From Diadophis punctatus similis (Eukaryota; Chordata; Lepidosauria; Squamata; Dipsadidae), in the NCBI GenBank assembly GCA_023053685.1, contig JALIGW010000002.1, positions 164,741,034-164,805,033 of the forward strand: DNA of 64,000 bases, in the 5' to 3' direction. Below the pieces are notes generated by a model. The model ran no database searches and had not been told where the DNA came from. It worked only from the letters and a program-made list of their open reading frames with translations. Positions 22,843 through 32,499 of this stretch are shown here, piece by piece; position 1 is the stretch's first letter, and every line of letters starts with the position of its first letter. The position numbers were made by a program, and so were the translations under genes.

Positions 22843-23484
22843 ACAAACTGATCCTTTGCTCAATACTATTTTGCTAATAAGAATGCTCAGACCCAAAAGA
22901 TCTGGCATTCTGAATAGCAGAGCTGGTAAACTATTGTTTTCTACTAATTTACAAAAGTACATTTGTATTTTTCCAAATTCCAAGTATTTCTAATCATAGT
23001 ACTATCTCCCTTTTGTTTCCTGGCCACATTACTGGAGGTGCTGATCAGCTGATTTGATTGTGAATGGAAACAATTCATTTCATCAGTTAGTCTGTGCTCA
23101 GAATTTTTAGATACAAGATGCTTAAAAGAAGCACACAAGATGCATATTGCTCCTAGAAAGTAACTGCACATTCATACTCCTTCTCCTTTGCCTTTTTGTT
23201 TTGCTAGGTAGCCTTTTGAGTAGAGATTGAGAGGCAGCCAGTTATAAAAAAAACTTTCTGCTACGATCTCTCTAAGAAATTAATTTATGTTCCTGTAGAA
23301 GCATAATGAAAAGAAACTATATTCAGCTAGAAAAGAAGCTTTGCTCCTGTGAAGATAGGAAGTCATTCAGAAAATAAGCCATATGACTGAGGATGCTGGA
23401 GATGGAGACAACCAATTTAGAAGATCTACAGAGCAAGTTACTTGCTATCTTGAGAAACCGGAATCCAGAGGAAGATAGAGAGTA
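22843..23484. other. No recognised feature
   Basis: Unique-looking AT-rich DNA with chance minus-strand ORFs at 22944-23171 and 23323-23583. Confidence 0.5.
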
Positions 23485-24615
23485 ACTTTGCAATTGTATT
23501 TGTTTATTTGTCAAGCATATATGATTATAAGCAAAGTATAAACAGTAAAACATGATTGAATATATATGTAATAGTACAAGCATGAATAAGAGTAAAAGAG
23601 GTATGAATATATGGGTACATTAGGACAGGAACGGTAGGCCCGATTATGCGCTTATGCACGCCCCTTACCGATCTCTTAGGAATGGGGTGAGGTCGATGGT
23701 AGATAATCTGCGGTTGAAGTGTTTAGGGTTTGGGGAAGAAACTACTGAGTCAGGTAAAGTGTTCCAGGCGTTGACGACTCTGTTGTTGAAGTCGAATTTT
23801 TGCAATCAAGTCTGGAGCAGTTTACATTAAGTTTGTATCTATTGTGAGCTCGTGTATTATTGCGGTTGAAGCTGAAGTAGTCGTTAACAGGTTGGACATT
23901 GAGGCAGATAATTTTGTGAGGTACACTTAGGTCAGATCGAACGCAACGGAGTTCTAAATTTTGAAGTCCCAAAATTTCAAGTCTGATTTCATAAGGAATT
24001 CTGTTGTGAACAGAGGAATGTAATACTCTTCTTGTGAAGTATCGCTGGACATTCTCAATTGTGTTAATGTCTGATAAGTAGTGTGGGTTCCAGACTGATG
24101 AGCTGTATTCAAGGATCGGTCTAGCAAATGTTTTGTATGCTCTGGTTAAGAGTACAATGTTACCAGAGAAGAAGCTGCGCAAGATTAGGTTAACCACTCT
24201 TAATGCCTTCTTTGCTATGTAGTTGCAGTGGGCTCTGGCACTCAGATCATTAGAGATGAGTACTCCGAGGTCCTTTACTGAGTGAGGATCATCATCAAGG
24301 TCATGATCATCAAGTTTGTATTTAGTGTTTTGATTATTTTTGCCAATGTGTAAAACTGAGCATTTGTGATAGAGATTGGTAGTTGCCACTTGTTTGACCA
24401 TTCAGATATATAGTCAAGGTCTTTTTGAAGGGTTGTAGTATTGTCTGTGGTGTTGAATAGTTTTACATCATCTGCGAAGAGGACGCAGTTGCTTTGTATA
24501 ATATCACAAATGTCATTTATGTAAAGAATGAAGAGAGTAAGTAACTTGTTCTGTACAACTTCTAAATTGGTTGTTGCCCATAGATATAGTGGAGCTGACA
24601 TTCTCTCATTAGCAA
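23485..24615 (-). mobile_element. CR1/Jockey-group LINE remnant with RT catalytic box
   Basis: Minus strand. The region 24601-24420 encodes Y-I-N-D-I-C-D then V-L-F-A-D-D-V-K-L-F, the catalytic F-A-D-D motif of reverse transcriptase. After a frameshift near 24380-24400 comes V-K-D-L-G-V-L-I-S-N-D-L, then F-A-R-P-I-L-E-Y-S-S-S-V-W-N-P and I-E-N-V-Q-R-Y-F-T-R-R-V-L. The C-terminal part extends to about 23742, and the 3' untranslated end to about 23485. No N-terminal endonuclease remains. The 219-codon ORF at 23742-24401 is the longest retained piece. Confidence 0.85.
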
Positions 24616-24927
24616 CATTTAAATAAGATACTGTTATCAGTCCAAAGATCTGCTTGTGAAGTAAAAGGAGGAGTTACCATGTCCTTCACTTCACATATCT
24701 TGGGCTAGCCCTGCTAAGATAACATTTTAAATATCTCACAAATTGGAGAACAAGTAACTATTTATAACATTTTGGTCTTGTGCTTCCACTGGAAAATTTA
24801 TTTTGCCCATGGTGACAAAATGGCTGGAGCCTGACCTTGAGAAATTGCTAACCCAAATTACTGATGTCAAACAGCTGCAAGGAAGGAACCCTTGCTAATA
24901 TTAGAAAAGCAACTTGCTCAATCAAAC
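24616..24927. other. No recognised feature
   Basis: Short unique-looking stretch up to the TA that flanks the Tc1-like element. Confidence 0.5.
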
Positions 24928-25394
24928 TACAGTAGTGGCCAAAATTGTGGAAACCTTTTGGGAAAAGAGTATTTTTGAGGTTTGATGGCTAATAACACCA
25001 CTTTTTTAGTAGTGCCAAAAATTATATATGAATGGAAAGATAATTTAATCAAGAATGTAATGCAACAAAGTTTGTTCAATTATCTGTATTCTATGAAAAG
25101 TTATAGCCAAATAACTGGAAAAAGGAAGCACAACTTTCTTAGGTTGATATCAGGTAGCTTTCCTTCATCTGATTGTAGCCAATTAGCATGAGTGTTTAGA
25201 GAACCAATCAGGTGTCATCTTCTTTTGGCAATGAGCCAATCAGATCACAATAGGATTCAGTTATTGATGTCATGTATTGAAGCTGAGAGGAGGACATTTG
25301 TCAGTGTGTTATGTGATCGCTATCAAGTTGGTTTGGGGTTTTTTTTTTTGTTCTTTCATTTAGTGAGCTTGTAAACTGTAATAAAATTAAAGTA

Positions 25395-25819
25395 ATGGTG
25401 CAAAGAGTTGACTGGTTGCCCAGAAAGCAAAGTAAAATAGTATTATTAAGTGAACAAGGCTACAGTTATAAACAAATCAGAAGAAAAAATTAACCAATGG
25501 AAACTTAACCAAAGGTGGCATTTCTAAGTTTTTGAAGAGGTATAAGGAGACTCAGTCACTACAAAACCACACTGGTAAAGGCCGGAAAAGGTGCACAAAA
25601 GCAAGTGATGATAGAAGAATTAAGAGACTGTGCTTACATGACAGAAGAAAATCAACTGGGTGTATGCAAGATGAAATGGTGCAATGCAATGTGAAGTTGA
25701 GTGCAAGGACTGTTCAGTGCAGACTGCAGGAATTTGGCCAAAAATCCACAAAAATTCACAGAATTCCACAAAAAAAGCTATTTTTATCTCTCAAACAAAG
25801 GTTGAAAAGACTAAACTAG
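25395..25819 (+). pseudogene. Tc1-type transposase, N-terminal half
   Basis: An ATG at 25395 opens M-V-Q-R-V-D-W-L, with L-L-S-E-Q-G-Y-S-Y-K-Q-I following (first helix-turn-helix). After stops near 25490-25510 come F-L-K-R-Y-K-E-T-Q-S-L, then G-K-G-R-K-R-C-T (GRPR-like linker), then R-I-K-R-L-C-L-H-D-R-R-K-S-T and S-A-R-T-V-Q-C-R-L. These are the two DNA-binding helix-turn-helix domains of Tc1 transposases. The catalytic DDE domain is absent: after the hAT-like insertion only T-H-V-T-W-T-E-D remains before the right inverted repeat. Non-functional. Confidence 0.85.
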
Positions 25820-25827
25820 GCTAAAAC

Positions 25828-26130
25828 CAGGGGTGGACTGCTGGGGGTTTGCAGGGTTTCGGGAGAACCTCTAGCTAAGATTCTGTGCAGTTCAGAGAAC
25901 CCCCAAATCCCAATCCTGGCTGGCTCCACCCCGCCCACACCTCCCCTCCCAGGCGTCCCCATGCAGCCCGTTTTGGATGCAGGTAAGTGCAGGGTGTGCA
26001 CGGAGGCTCGGGAGGGCGAAAAACGGGCTTATCGGAAGTTTGGGAAGGCCAGAAACAGGCCCTCCATGGTCTTGCCCACCCAGCAACCGGGCAGAAAACC
26101 CCTTGCTAAAATTTTTGAAGCCCACCCCTG
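25828..26130. mobile_element. hAT-like miniature element inside the Tc1-like element
   Basis: Starts CAGGGGTGGACTGC, ends AAGCCCACCCCTG, exact 8-bp target duplication GCTAAAAC (25820-25827 and 26131-26138). 303 bp, no transposase. Its interior (GGGTTTGCAGG, CTGGCTCCACCCC) differs from the GGTTCG subfamily, so it is a separate subfamily with similar ends. Confidence 0.88.
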
Positions 26131-26270
26131 GCTAAAACCCATGTTACCTGGACAGAGGATATATAATCTTATGGTACTACTCCAAAAAAAAGTGGTGTTA
26201 TTAGCCATCAAACCTCAAAAATACTGTACACTTTTCCCAAAACGTTTCCACAATTTTGGCCACTACTGTA

Positions 26271-27009
26271 TATGAAAAGGAATGTTAAATGCTGTATTCT
26301 TCCTGGTCTGCAAGGAAATTAATTTTTAAAGTTTTCTGTATTAAATCTTTGATCAAACCAGAAATAGCCTATATATATATGGTTGCTACTGGTCAGATAG
26401 ATTATTTCTTTTCATTCTATGAAAGGGTTCCAGAGGTTGAGGGAACAATGAACTGGAGCCAGCGAACATAGTGACATGAAGTCAGGCAAGGATGCAGAAA
26501 ACAGTATGTGATTTATTTTAATCTTGGATTGTGAAATTAAATTATTCTCTGTCATTTTGCCTCTTGCTCCCTTCCATTAATCTTGCCTCTTTGTACTCCA
26601 AAGGGATGGGAACTGAAGAAGAGTACAATTCCCTCATCCGGTGAAATTTGCTACTGAAAGCCAATTTGTCCAAAAATACGTGAGCTGAAAATGTGCCATT
26701 CTTTCCTTCATTTGTTCATGAAATAGCTAACATGTTTGGCAATAGGAATATTTTCACAATACTATTTGTCCTCTCCAAATGGTAGGGATAATCTCTTAGA
26801 TTTAGGTTCCACTGACTTAGGCCTGGCTCTTGGGGGCTGCCTGGACAAACACTATCGATAACTGGTGACAATTCATAACAGTTTCAGGGACATTTCAGTT
26901 ATATTTCTGATCTCATCCATCTATTTACAGTCATGTCCTTTTTCTCCTTCCTTCTAGCTTGTTGTAGTTTTTTTCTAGTTCATCATCTTGTTTTGGAAAA
27001 ATGCCCACT
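26271..27009. other. No recognised feature
   Basis: AT-rich sequence. A 60-codon ORF at 26289 has no motif. Confidence 0.5.
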
Positions 27010-27143
27010 TAATTGAGAAACCAAAATATTTTAGAGTCAAATGATGTGTCCAATCACATCATCTGGCCAATAAAGAATTATTCTATTCTATTCTATTCTA
27101 TTCTATTCTATTCTATTCTATTCTATTCTATTCTATTCTATTC
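27010..27143 (+). mobile_element. CR1-group LINE tail running into (ATTCT)n
   Basis: The phrase ATGTGTCCAATCACATCATC then TGGCCAATAAAGAATT is the LINE 3' end also seen at 19200-19250. It runs directly into about 13 ATTCT units (27079-27143). An example of a LINE tail that has become a microsatellite. Confidence 0.85.
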
Positions 27144-27144
27144 A

Positions 27145-27404
27145 GAGCCAAGATGGCGCAGTGGTTAAAGTGCAGCACTGCAGGCTACTTCAGCTGACTG
27201 CTAGTTCAGCAGTTCAGCTATTCAAATCTCACCGGCTCAAGGTTGACTCAGCCTTCCATCCTTCTGAGGTCGGTAAAATGAGGACTCAGGTTGTTGGGGG
27301 CAATAAACTGGACTCTGTAAACCGCTTAGAGAGGGCTGTAAAGCACTATGAAGCGGTATATAAGTCTAAGTGCTATTGCTATTGCTATTGCTATTGCTAT
27401 TGCT
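27145..27404 (+). mobile_element. tRNA-derived SINE, full length
   Basis: A box TGGCGCAGTGG (27154-27164), B box ATTCAAATCTC (27220-27230), then CAAGGTTGACTCAGCC, GGTAAAATGAGGAC, TTGTTGGGGGCAATA and GCGGTATATAAG, ending in (CTATTG)n. It lies exactly between two (ATTCT)-rich arrays, apparently inserted at or into the CR1 tail array. Confidence 0.9.
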
Positions 27405-27525
27405 ATTGCTATTCTATTCTATTCTATTCTATTCTATTCTATTCTATTCTATTCTATTCTATTCTATCCTATCCTATCCTATCCTATCCTATCCTATTCT
27501 ATTCCATTCCATTCCATTCCATTCC
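27369..27525 (+). repeat. Compound microsatellite from the SINE tail
   Basis: (CTATTG)n, then (CTATT)n, then (CCTAT)n, then (CATTC)n in series. Each block differs from the previous one by a single base per unit, suggesting stepwise mutation and expansion. ORFs here are artefacts. Confidence 0.95.
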
Positions 27526-28365
27526 AAACATCATCCCCTTTACTGGCATGTACAATTTCAGTGATTGCTGAGCTTCTCACCGTCCCAAAAGCCCACAAGG
27601 TTACAGATTCTATAGCCCCTGAAATAATGCACAGGGCTTTTCAAATGCAATCTAAATTATAATATGGCAGCCATATATCTATAAACTATGTTTTAGTTTG
27701 ACTGGAGATTTAATAATAAAATTTTCGAAGTTAATGTACTGCATGAATGTAGAATCTGATAATTACGTACATGGGGTGTCTTCTATGGGCCAGCCTGCCA
27801 CCTTTAAATACCACTTTTCTAACCACCACCACCCCAATTCTCCTTCTAATAATGTCCCTTATTATGATCACATATTGACTCTCTTCAAACCAAGGAAAGG
27901 TCAACAACCTAGTTCTTGTTATCTGTCTCCTTCCTTCCAGGGTGATAAATCAGTTTGCTTGCTTCTTCTGCTGTGTAATTCAAAATCCCTCATATTGTAT
28001 GCCCCAAAGCACATGAGTTTTTGTTTGCTTGGCATTGCCTCAAAGGAACAACCTTCATTTTGCCTGGATCAATTAACTGGCTCTTCTTGCAGTCAGTGGT
28101 ATTCTTAGTAACTGCCTCCAAATTTTATTTATTTTGTTCTTTTTTGGTATGTCCATTTCAACCATGTCATATATTATTGGGGGAGGGGCTTGCCTTAACT
28201 ATTGTGATGTTATCCTTCATGATCTAGTCTGAGTCAATGTCATCCTTCCCTGGTAAATAAGACAGGAAATATGACTAGAGGACTTTCTCCAAGGTCATTT
28301 CCACATTCTATTCCATTCTCCCTATCTTTATCTGTTCTCAAATCCAAACAAATAAAACCATCTAA
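27526..28365. other. No recognised feature
   Basis: The 136-codon ORF at 27698-28108 begins in unique sequence and shows no known domain. I treat it as chance. Confidence 0.45.

Positions 28366-28399
<34 letters not shown>
28366..28399 (+). repeat. (CA)n microsatellite
   Basis: About 16 CA units. Confidence 0.97.
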
Positions 28400-28401
<2 letters not shown>

Positions 28402-28679
28402 CTTTGTCATCAACTGAATGGAATAAGCAAGCCAATTCATATGGTGACAATACTCATCCCTCTCTCACTCTCTCTATTTTGAACTTCTGCATTAAAAAAA
28501 ACCCTCCAATCTTGCAATAGTTTCTTGTTCATTGTAAGGCTTCCTCAAAATAATAATCAGGTGTTCTTGCATACTATTACTCTGCTATGTCTCACATTCT
28601 GACATGAACATATATTTCAAGGCATTGTTATAGTAACTACAGCAAACTACTGTATGCCAATCACTCATAATTTTGCAGC

Positions 28680-28770
28680 AAATTGCTGCAGGAGGTGATA
28701 AAAACAGTAATTAGAAAGGATGTAATATTAAATCCTTTCTAGCTCTTGTTTTTATCACCTCTCACAATTT
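28680..28770. repeat. Imperfect inverted repeat (hairpin)
   Basis: AGGTGATAAAAACAG and AGAAAGGAT on the left pair with AATCCTTTCT and GTTTTTATCACCT on the right around a short loop, and the outer AAATTG/CAATTT also pair. Roughly 90 bases. A small fold-back element or a hairpin RNA source are both possible. Confidence 0.75.
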
Positions 28771-28828
28771 GCAGTAGAATTTCTAATGTCTACCACTGCA
28801 GCTGTGATAGGGGCACAGACTTATATTA

Positions 28829-29509
28829 CCATATTTTTCGGAGTATAAGACGCACCGCAGTATAAGATGCACCTAGATTTTAGAGGAGGAAAACAAGGAA
28901 AAAAGTATTCTGAACCAAATGGTGCAGTAATATATTATTTAATAAAATACCAGTGTAGCAGAATACTTTTTACAATCATGTATACTTTTTACAACCATGT
29001 ATACTTTTTACAAACTTCAAACTTGACAGCTTTAAGACTTGTGGACTTCAACTCCCAGAATTCCTCATCCAGTCATGCTAGTTCAGGAATGGGAGTTGAA
29101 GTCCACAAGTCTTAAACTTGCCAAGTTTGAAGACCCTTGCAACCCTAACCCCTAACCCAGGGGTCTTCAAACTTGACAGCTTTAAGACTAGTGGACTTCA
29201 ACTCCCAGAATTCCTCCTCCAGTCATGTTAGATGGGGTAATTAGAAGGCAAAAATGCCCCAATTTTTGCAAAAAATGGCCCATTTTTTGCTCGTTTTTTG
29301 CAAAAACAGGGCATGCAAAGGATCTGGGAAGCCTGCAGAGCACTCCTAGGGGGTGGGGGAAGGCAACCCCCCTGTTTTTTGCAAAAATTGGATGTGGGGG
29401 CGGGGCTTTGGGAGGCTAAAAATTGCTGTATTCAGTGTATAAGACGCACCGACATTTCCACCCTCTTTTGGGGGGCAAAAAGGTGCGTCTTATACTCCGA
29501 AAAATACGG
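28829..29509. mobile_element. TA-flanked miniature transposon (TATAAGACGC family), copy 2
   Basis: Left CGGAGTATAAGACGCACC and right GGTGCGTCTTATACTCCG, flanked by TA. It is enlarged by nested fold-back elements at 29010-29235. The interior has repeated GCAAAAA...TGGCCCA phrases. No transposase. Confidence 0.82.
29010..29139. mobile_element. Fold-back miniature element nested in the TATAAGACGC element
   Basis: Near-palindrome with TTTAAGACTTGTGGACTTCA on the left and its complement around 29096-29115. The right end is GTTTGAAGACCCTTG and the left end is damaged. A second, half-length copy starts at 29158 (CAGGGGTCTTCAAACTTG) and stops near 29235. Both carry the phrase CAACTCCCAGAATTCC shared by the fold-backs at 31979 and 62255. 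Confidence 0.75.
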
Positions 29510-29511
29510 TA

Positions 29512-30514
29512 AGTTGATGTTCACTGAATTTTCCCTAATTCTAATATATATATATATATCTGTTGTATATTGGATCATAGCAGAGGAACACTATTCTTTT
29601 GGTATCATTGCCATTCTCTATATGTTTACATGATTTAAACATGTCATAACCTTAAGGTATGGCTCAAGATATATAGTTACCTGAAGCTTCATGTTTAGTA
29701 TTTAGATTCACCGATATGAAACTATCTTCTAAGTTTGTTTTGTCATTGTCTATGTATCCTCGTACCCAGATGTGTATGTTTGTGTGTATGTGAGAGAGAG
29801 GAGGGGTTGATTGAAAACTAATCTGGCATAAATTCTTTTGGAAATTAATCTCGGGGTTCTGGTGTTGTAGGAGTTATACAGGTGAGGTTATACATGAAAT
29901 AGATAATAAGTGCCTTATCAATTAAAAACTGTATTTCAGTTCTGTGGTTCAGATGATGAAAATGTCATCCATAAATCTTAAGTAAATTTATTTGTTAAAT
30001 TTCAAGAGGTTCTATGAGACTTCTTTTTGAAGGTTGTGATGAATAATATAATAAAAATATAATATTGTTCTGAATTTGACAGTCATGTAAAGTTCACATT
30101 TCATCCTAGGAATCATTTGGAAAATAAAGAATAAGGTACTGTTACTGCATTCGGGATTATTAACAAGACAGCAAATAGGAGGAGGAGTTGAAGAAATAAA
30201 GTGTGCCTATTTTAGAGAAAAAAATATTCCTGTCCCATAATTCTAGAATTGAGAGTTATCTAATTATGTGAATCAAGGCAGATTCAAGACTATCAATAGA
30301 AATTATTTCTTCACAGTAGTCATAATTAACTATGCATTTTTCTTCACAAAACATAAGGCTGGTCATTAACTAAATTGACAGAAAAAGGTGACAAGTGATA
30401 AAATTATCCGTTTCTGGTGAATCCCACTTTCAGCATCTAACAATTCATTCAATTTGCTGTTTCAATGACTTCAAGTTCCTTGGCCATCAGAATTAAAACC
30501 TTTATTGTACAATA
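29512..30514. other. No recognised feature
   Basis: AT-rich sequence without ORFs or repeats that I can name; a short (TA) run near 29545. Confidence 0.5.
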
Positions 30515-30755
30515 AATACACTGAGAGAGCTAAATAGGGCCATAGGCTTCATCCTAAGTAGGAACCATAAGTTCTTGTCCCACCTTAGTCATAAACACCA
30601 GCTGGGTGACTTTGGGCCAGTCACTCATTCTCAGCCCAATCTACCTCACAACATTGTTTTTGCAAGGACAATAGAAGGAGGAAGGTGTGTTAGATGTGGT
30701 CACCGCTTGAATTATTTCTGAAAATAATAGACGGGATATAAATAAATAAACTCCC
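30515..30755 (+). mobile_element. SINE, second family (old)
   Basis: Phrases CAGCTGGGTGACTTTGGGCC, GTCACTCATTCTCAGCCCAA and CTACCTCACAACATTGTTTT, then a GGGATATAAATAAATAAA end, match a widespread amniote-type tRNA SINE body. The 5' promoter part is diverged. Confidence 0.65.
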
Positions 30756-30916
30756 TGACCCTTGCATGTTTTAGCTGCCTCTTATACTGTTTACCTGTTT
30801 GCTACTCCTTATGCCTAGAACACATTGTCTGGACATGTACAGTACATTTTTTCTTCCCTTGTCCTTCCTATGCCTCTTCAAAATCCATTTTTCTGCAAAA
30901 GCCTCATCCATACAAC

Positions 30917-31160
30917 CAGAGGTGGGTTCCTGCCAGTTCAGACCGGTTCTATAGAACCGTTAGTAACTTGGTGACCTGGGTCGCTGGAACCGGCAGCGAC
31001 CCAGGCCTTCAATGCCCCTGAGCTGGTTCTCTCGGCGGCGCCATAGGCGGTGCCATCTTTTTTTTGCTTCTGCACATGTGCAGAAGCTTTTTTTAAGTAC
31101 TGCTCATGAGTATGCGTCCCTGAGCGAACAGGCATTAGAGGAATCTGGAACCCACCCTTG
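30917..31160. mobile_element. hAT-like miniature element
   Basis: Starts CAGAGGTGGGTTCC, ends GGAACCCACCCTTG, with 8-bp flanks CATACAAC and CACACAAC (one mismatch). Member of the GGTTCNGACCGGTTC subfamily, 244 bp. Confidence 0.8.
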
Positions 31161-31372
31161 CACACAACTCCTGTCAAGTTTAATTATGTGCAACTGCATT
31201 CAGCTCTTCCTTGCAATTACCTCTCTCCCTGGTTTCTGCAATCTTCTTTAAGTCTCTTATGTTTAAGAAAAGGCTGGCATGGATGGCTTCTTATTGTCAA
31301 AACTTTGTTCAGTTCTATGAACAGAAAGGAAATCGTAATTCAAATAAACCTGTGTTTATATCTAATTCTCAT

Positions 31373-31573
31373 TTAGTGACCACAACTGGGATTGGCAACC
31401 CAATCATTAAGTGAAGCTGTTGCTCTAAATGAAAATGTAACTGTACTTATTTCACCTTTCCTTTGCTTTAAAGACCTGAAAATGTCATAAATGCAAAGGT
31501 TGATCACAGTTACTTTTTCATCACTAACTGCTAATGATTGCTAAACAAGACAGTTTGCTAAACAAGGACTACT
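31373..31573 (+). mobile_element. Old copy of the AGGTAGTCCTC miniature element
   Basis: Repeated TAAGTGA/CTAAAC phrases and the end GCTAAACAAGGACTACTGTA resemble the element at 61792-62194 and 59880-60959. The left boundary is uncertain. Confidence 0.5.
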
Positions 31574-31978
31574 GTATTTCTATGGGGAACATTAATATTA
31601 TTTGTCAGATGTAGCTTTACATTGGAGAATAAATGGGTGCTTAAAATGCATAAAGAAAATATTATCTTTAGAACTTCTATATTTTTATAAATTTAATATT
31701 CATGTACAAATATAAATATGTGAAAATGGGCAGAGAGAATTGAACTTTCATGATTTAAACTTTAGTTTTAAATCTCAAATTTTGAGATCATTTCTTTGTT
31801 CTGAATGTTGACAATATATATACCACTTAAATTATTTAAATATTGGTTATATAATAGACACTGTTCATTGTGTCCCCCCTTTTTATTATGTTGTCATAAA
31901 TCTTAATACTTTATATTGTTTTAATGCAATTATATTTGTACAGTATTAATTAAAATTATTGACATTCTTTATTTAGAT

Positions 31979-32114
31979 CAGTGTTTCCCAACCTTGGCTA
32001 CTTGAAGATGTCTGGACTTCAACTCCCAGAATTCCCCAGCCAGCATTCGCTGGCTGGGGAATTCTGGGAGTTGAAGTCCAGACATCTTCAAGTTGCCAAG
32101 GTTGGGAAACACTG
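31979..32114. mobile_element. Perfect-type fold-back hAT miniature element
   Basis: 136 bp that is almost one palindrome: CAGTGTTTCCCAACCTTGGC ... GCCAAGGTTGGGAAACACTG, with a centre at GCCAGCATTCGCTGGC. Exact 8-bp target duplication ATTTAGAT (31971-31978 and 32115-32122). Transcribed, it would fold into one long hairpin. Confidence 0.92.
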
Positions 32115-32122
32115 ATTTAGAT

Positions 32123-32346
32123 AACTTAGATTATTAGAAATAAAGAAAAGATAAGGATAAAGAAATATAGCAGTATTAATTATAATTTAGGACATCAATA
32201 TTACAAACATAAAGTTATTAGAATTTTCATATGAAGTTGAGTATAATATTAGAAAAAAGATGTTGATACAGATTACCTTAATGTATTTATTGTACAATAA
32301 TAATTTCAATCTTGAGCTAGTTACTTAGTAATGAAGTCTCCACTGT

Positions 32347-32397
<51 letters not shown>

Positions 32398-32499
32398 TGT
32401 TAACTAAAAGAAAAAAGAAATATAAGATTAGCAAAATCTATTTAGCAAGATTAAAATATCAAAACATAATTTTAAAAAAAGAAAATGCCTATTAGATTT
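32123..32499. repeat. AT-rich spacer with an (AC)n array
   Basis: (AC)n of about 23 units at 32349-32395. The rest is AT-rich and unrecognised. Confidence 0.7.

Larger units (their letters stand above)
24930..26268 (+). mobile_element. Tc1-like transposon, internally deleted
   Basis: Flanked by TA. The left end CAGTAGTGGCCAAAATTGTG is repeated inverted at 26249-26268. The inverted repeats extend for roughly 85-90 bases and include GGTTTGATGGCTAATAAC on both sides, with one small gap. Without the nested hAT-like unit (25828-26130 plus one duplication) the element is about 1.03 kb, shorter than the usual 1.3-1.6 kb. It carries the N-terminal part of a transposase and little of the catalytic domain. 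Well-preserved ends with a broken gene suggest a copy that could once be moved in trans. Confidence 0.88.

Noticed and set aside
27145..27230. tRNA gene candidates from A and B boxes
   Set aside because: The promoter boxes belong to a SINE head. No cloverleaf acceptor stem closes, and the SINE body and tail follow. The same holds at 10195 and 60648.
29135..29160. Telomere-like AACCCTAACCCCTAACCC
   Set aside because: Only two to three imperfect units between two fold-back elements, too short for an interstitial telomere and explainable as element flanks.
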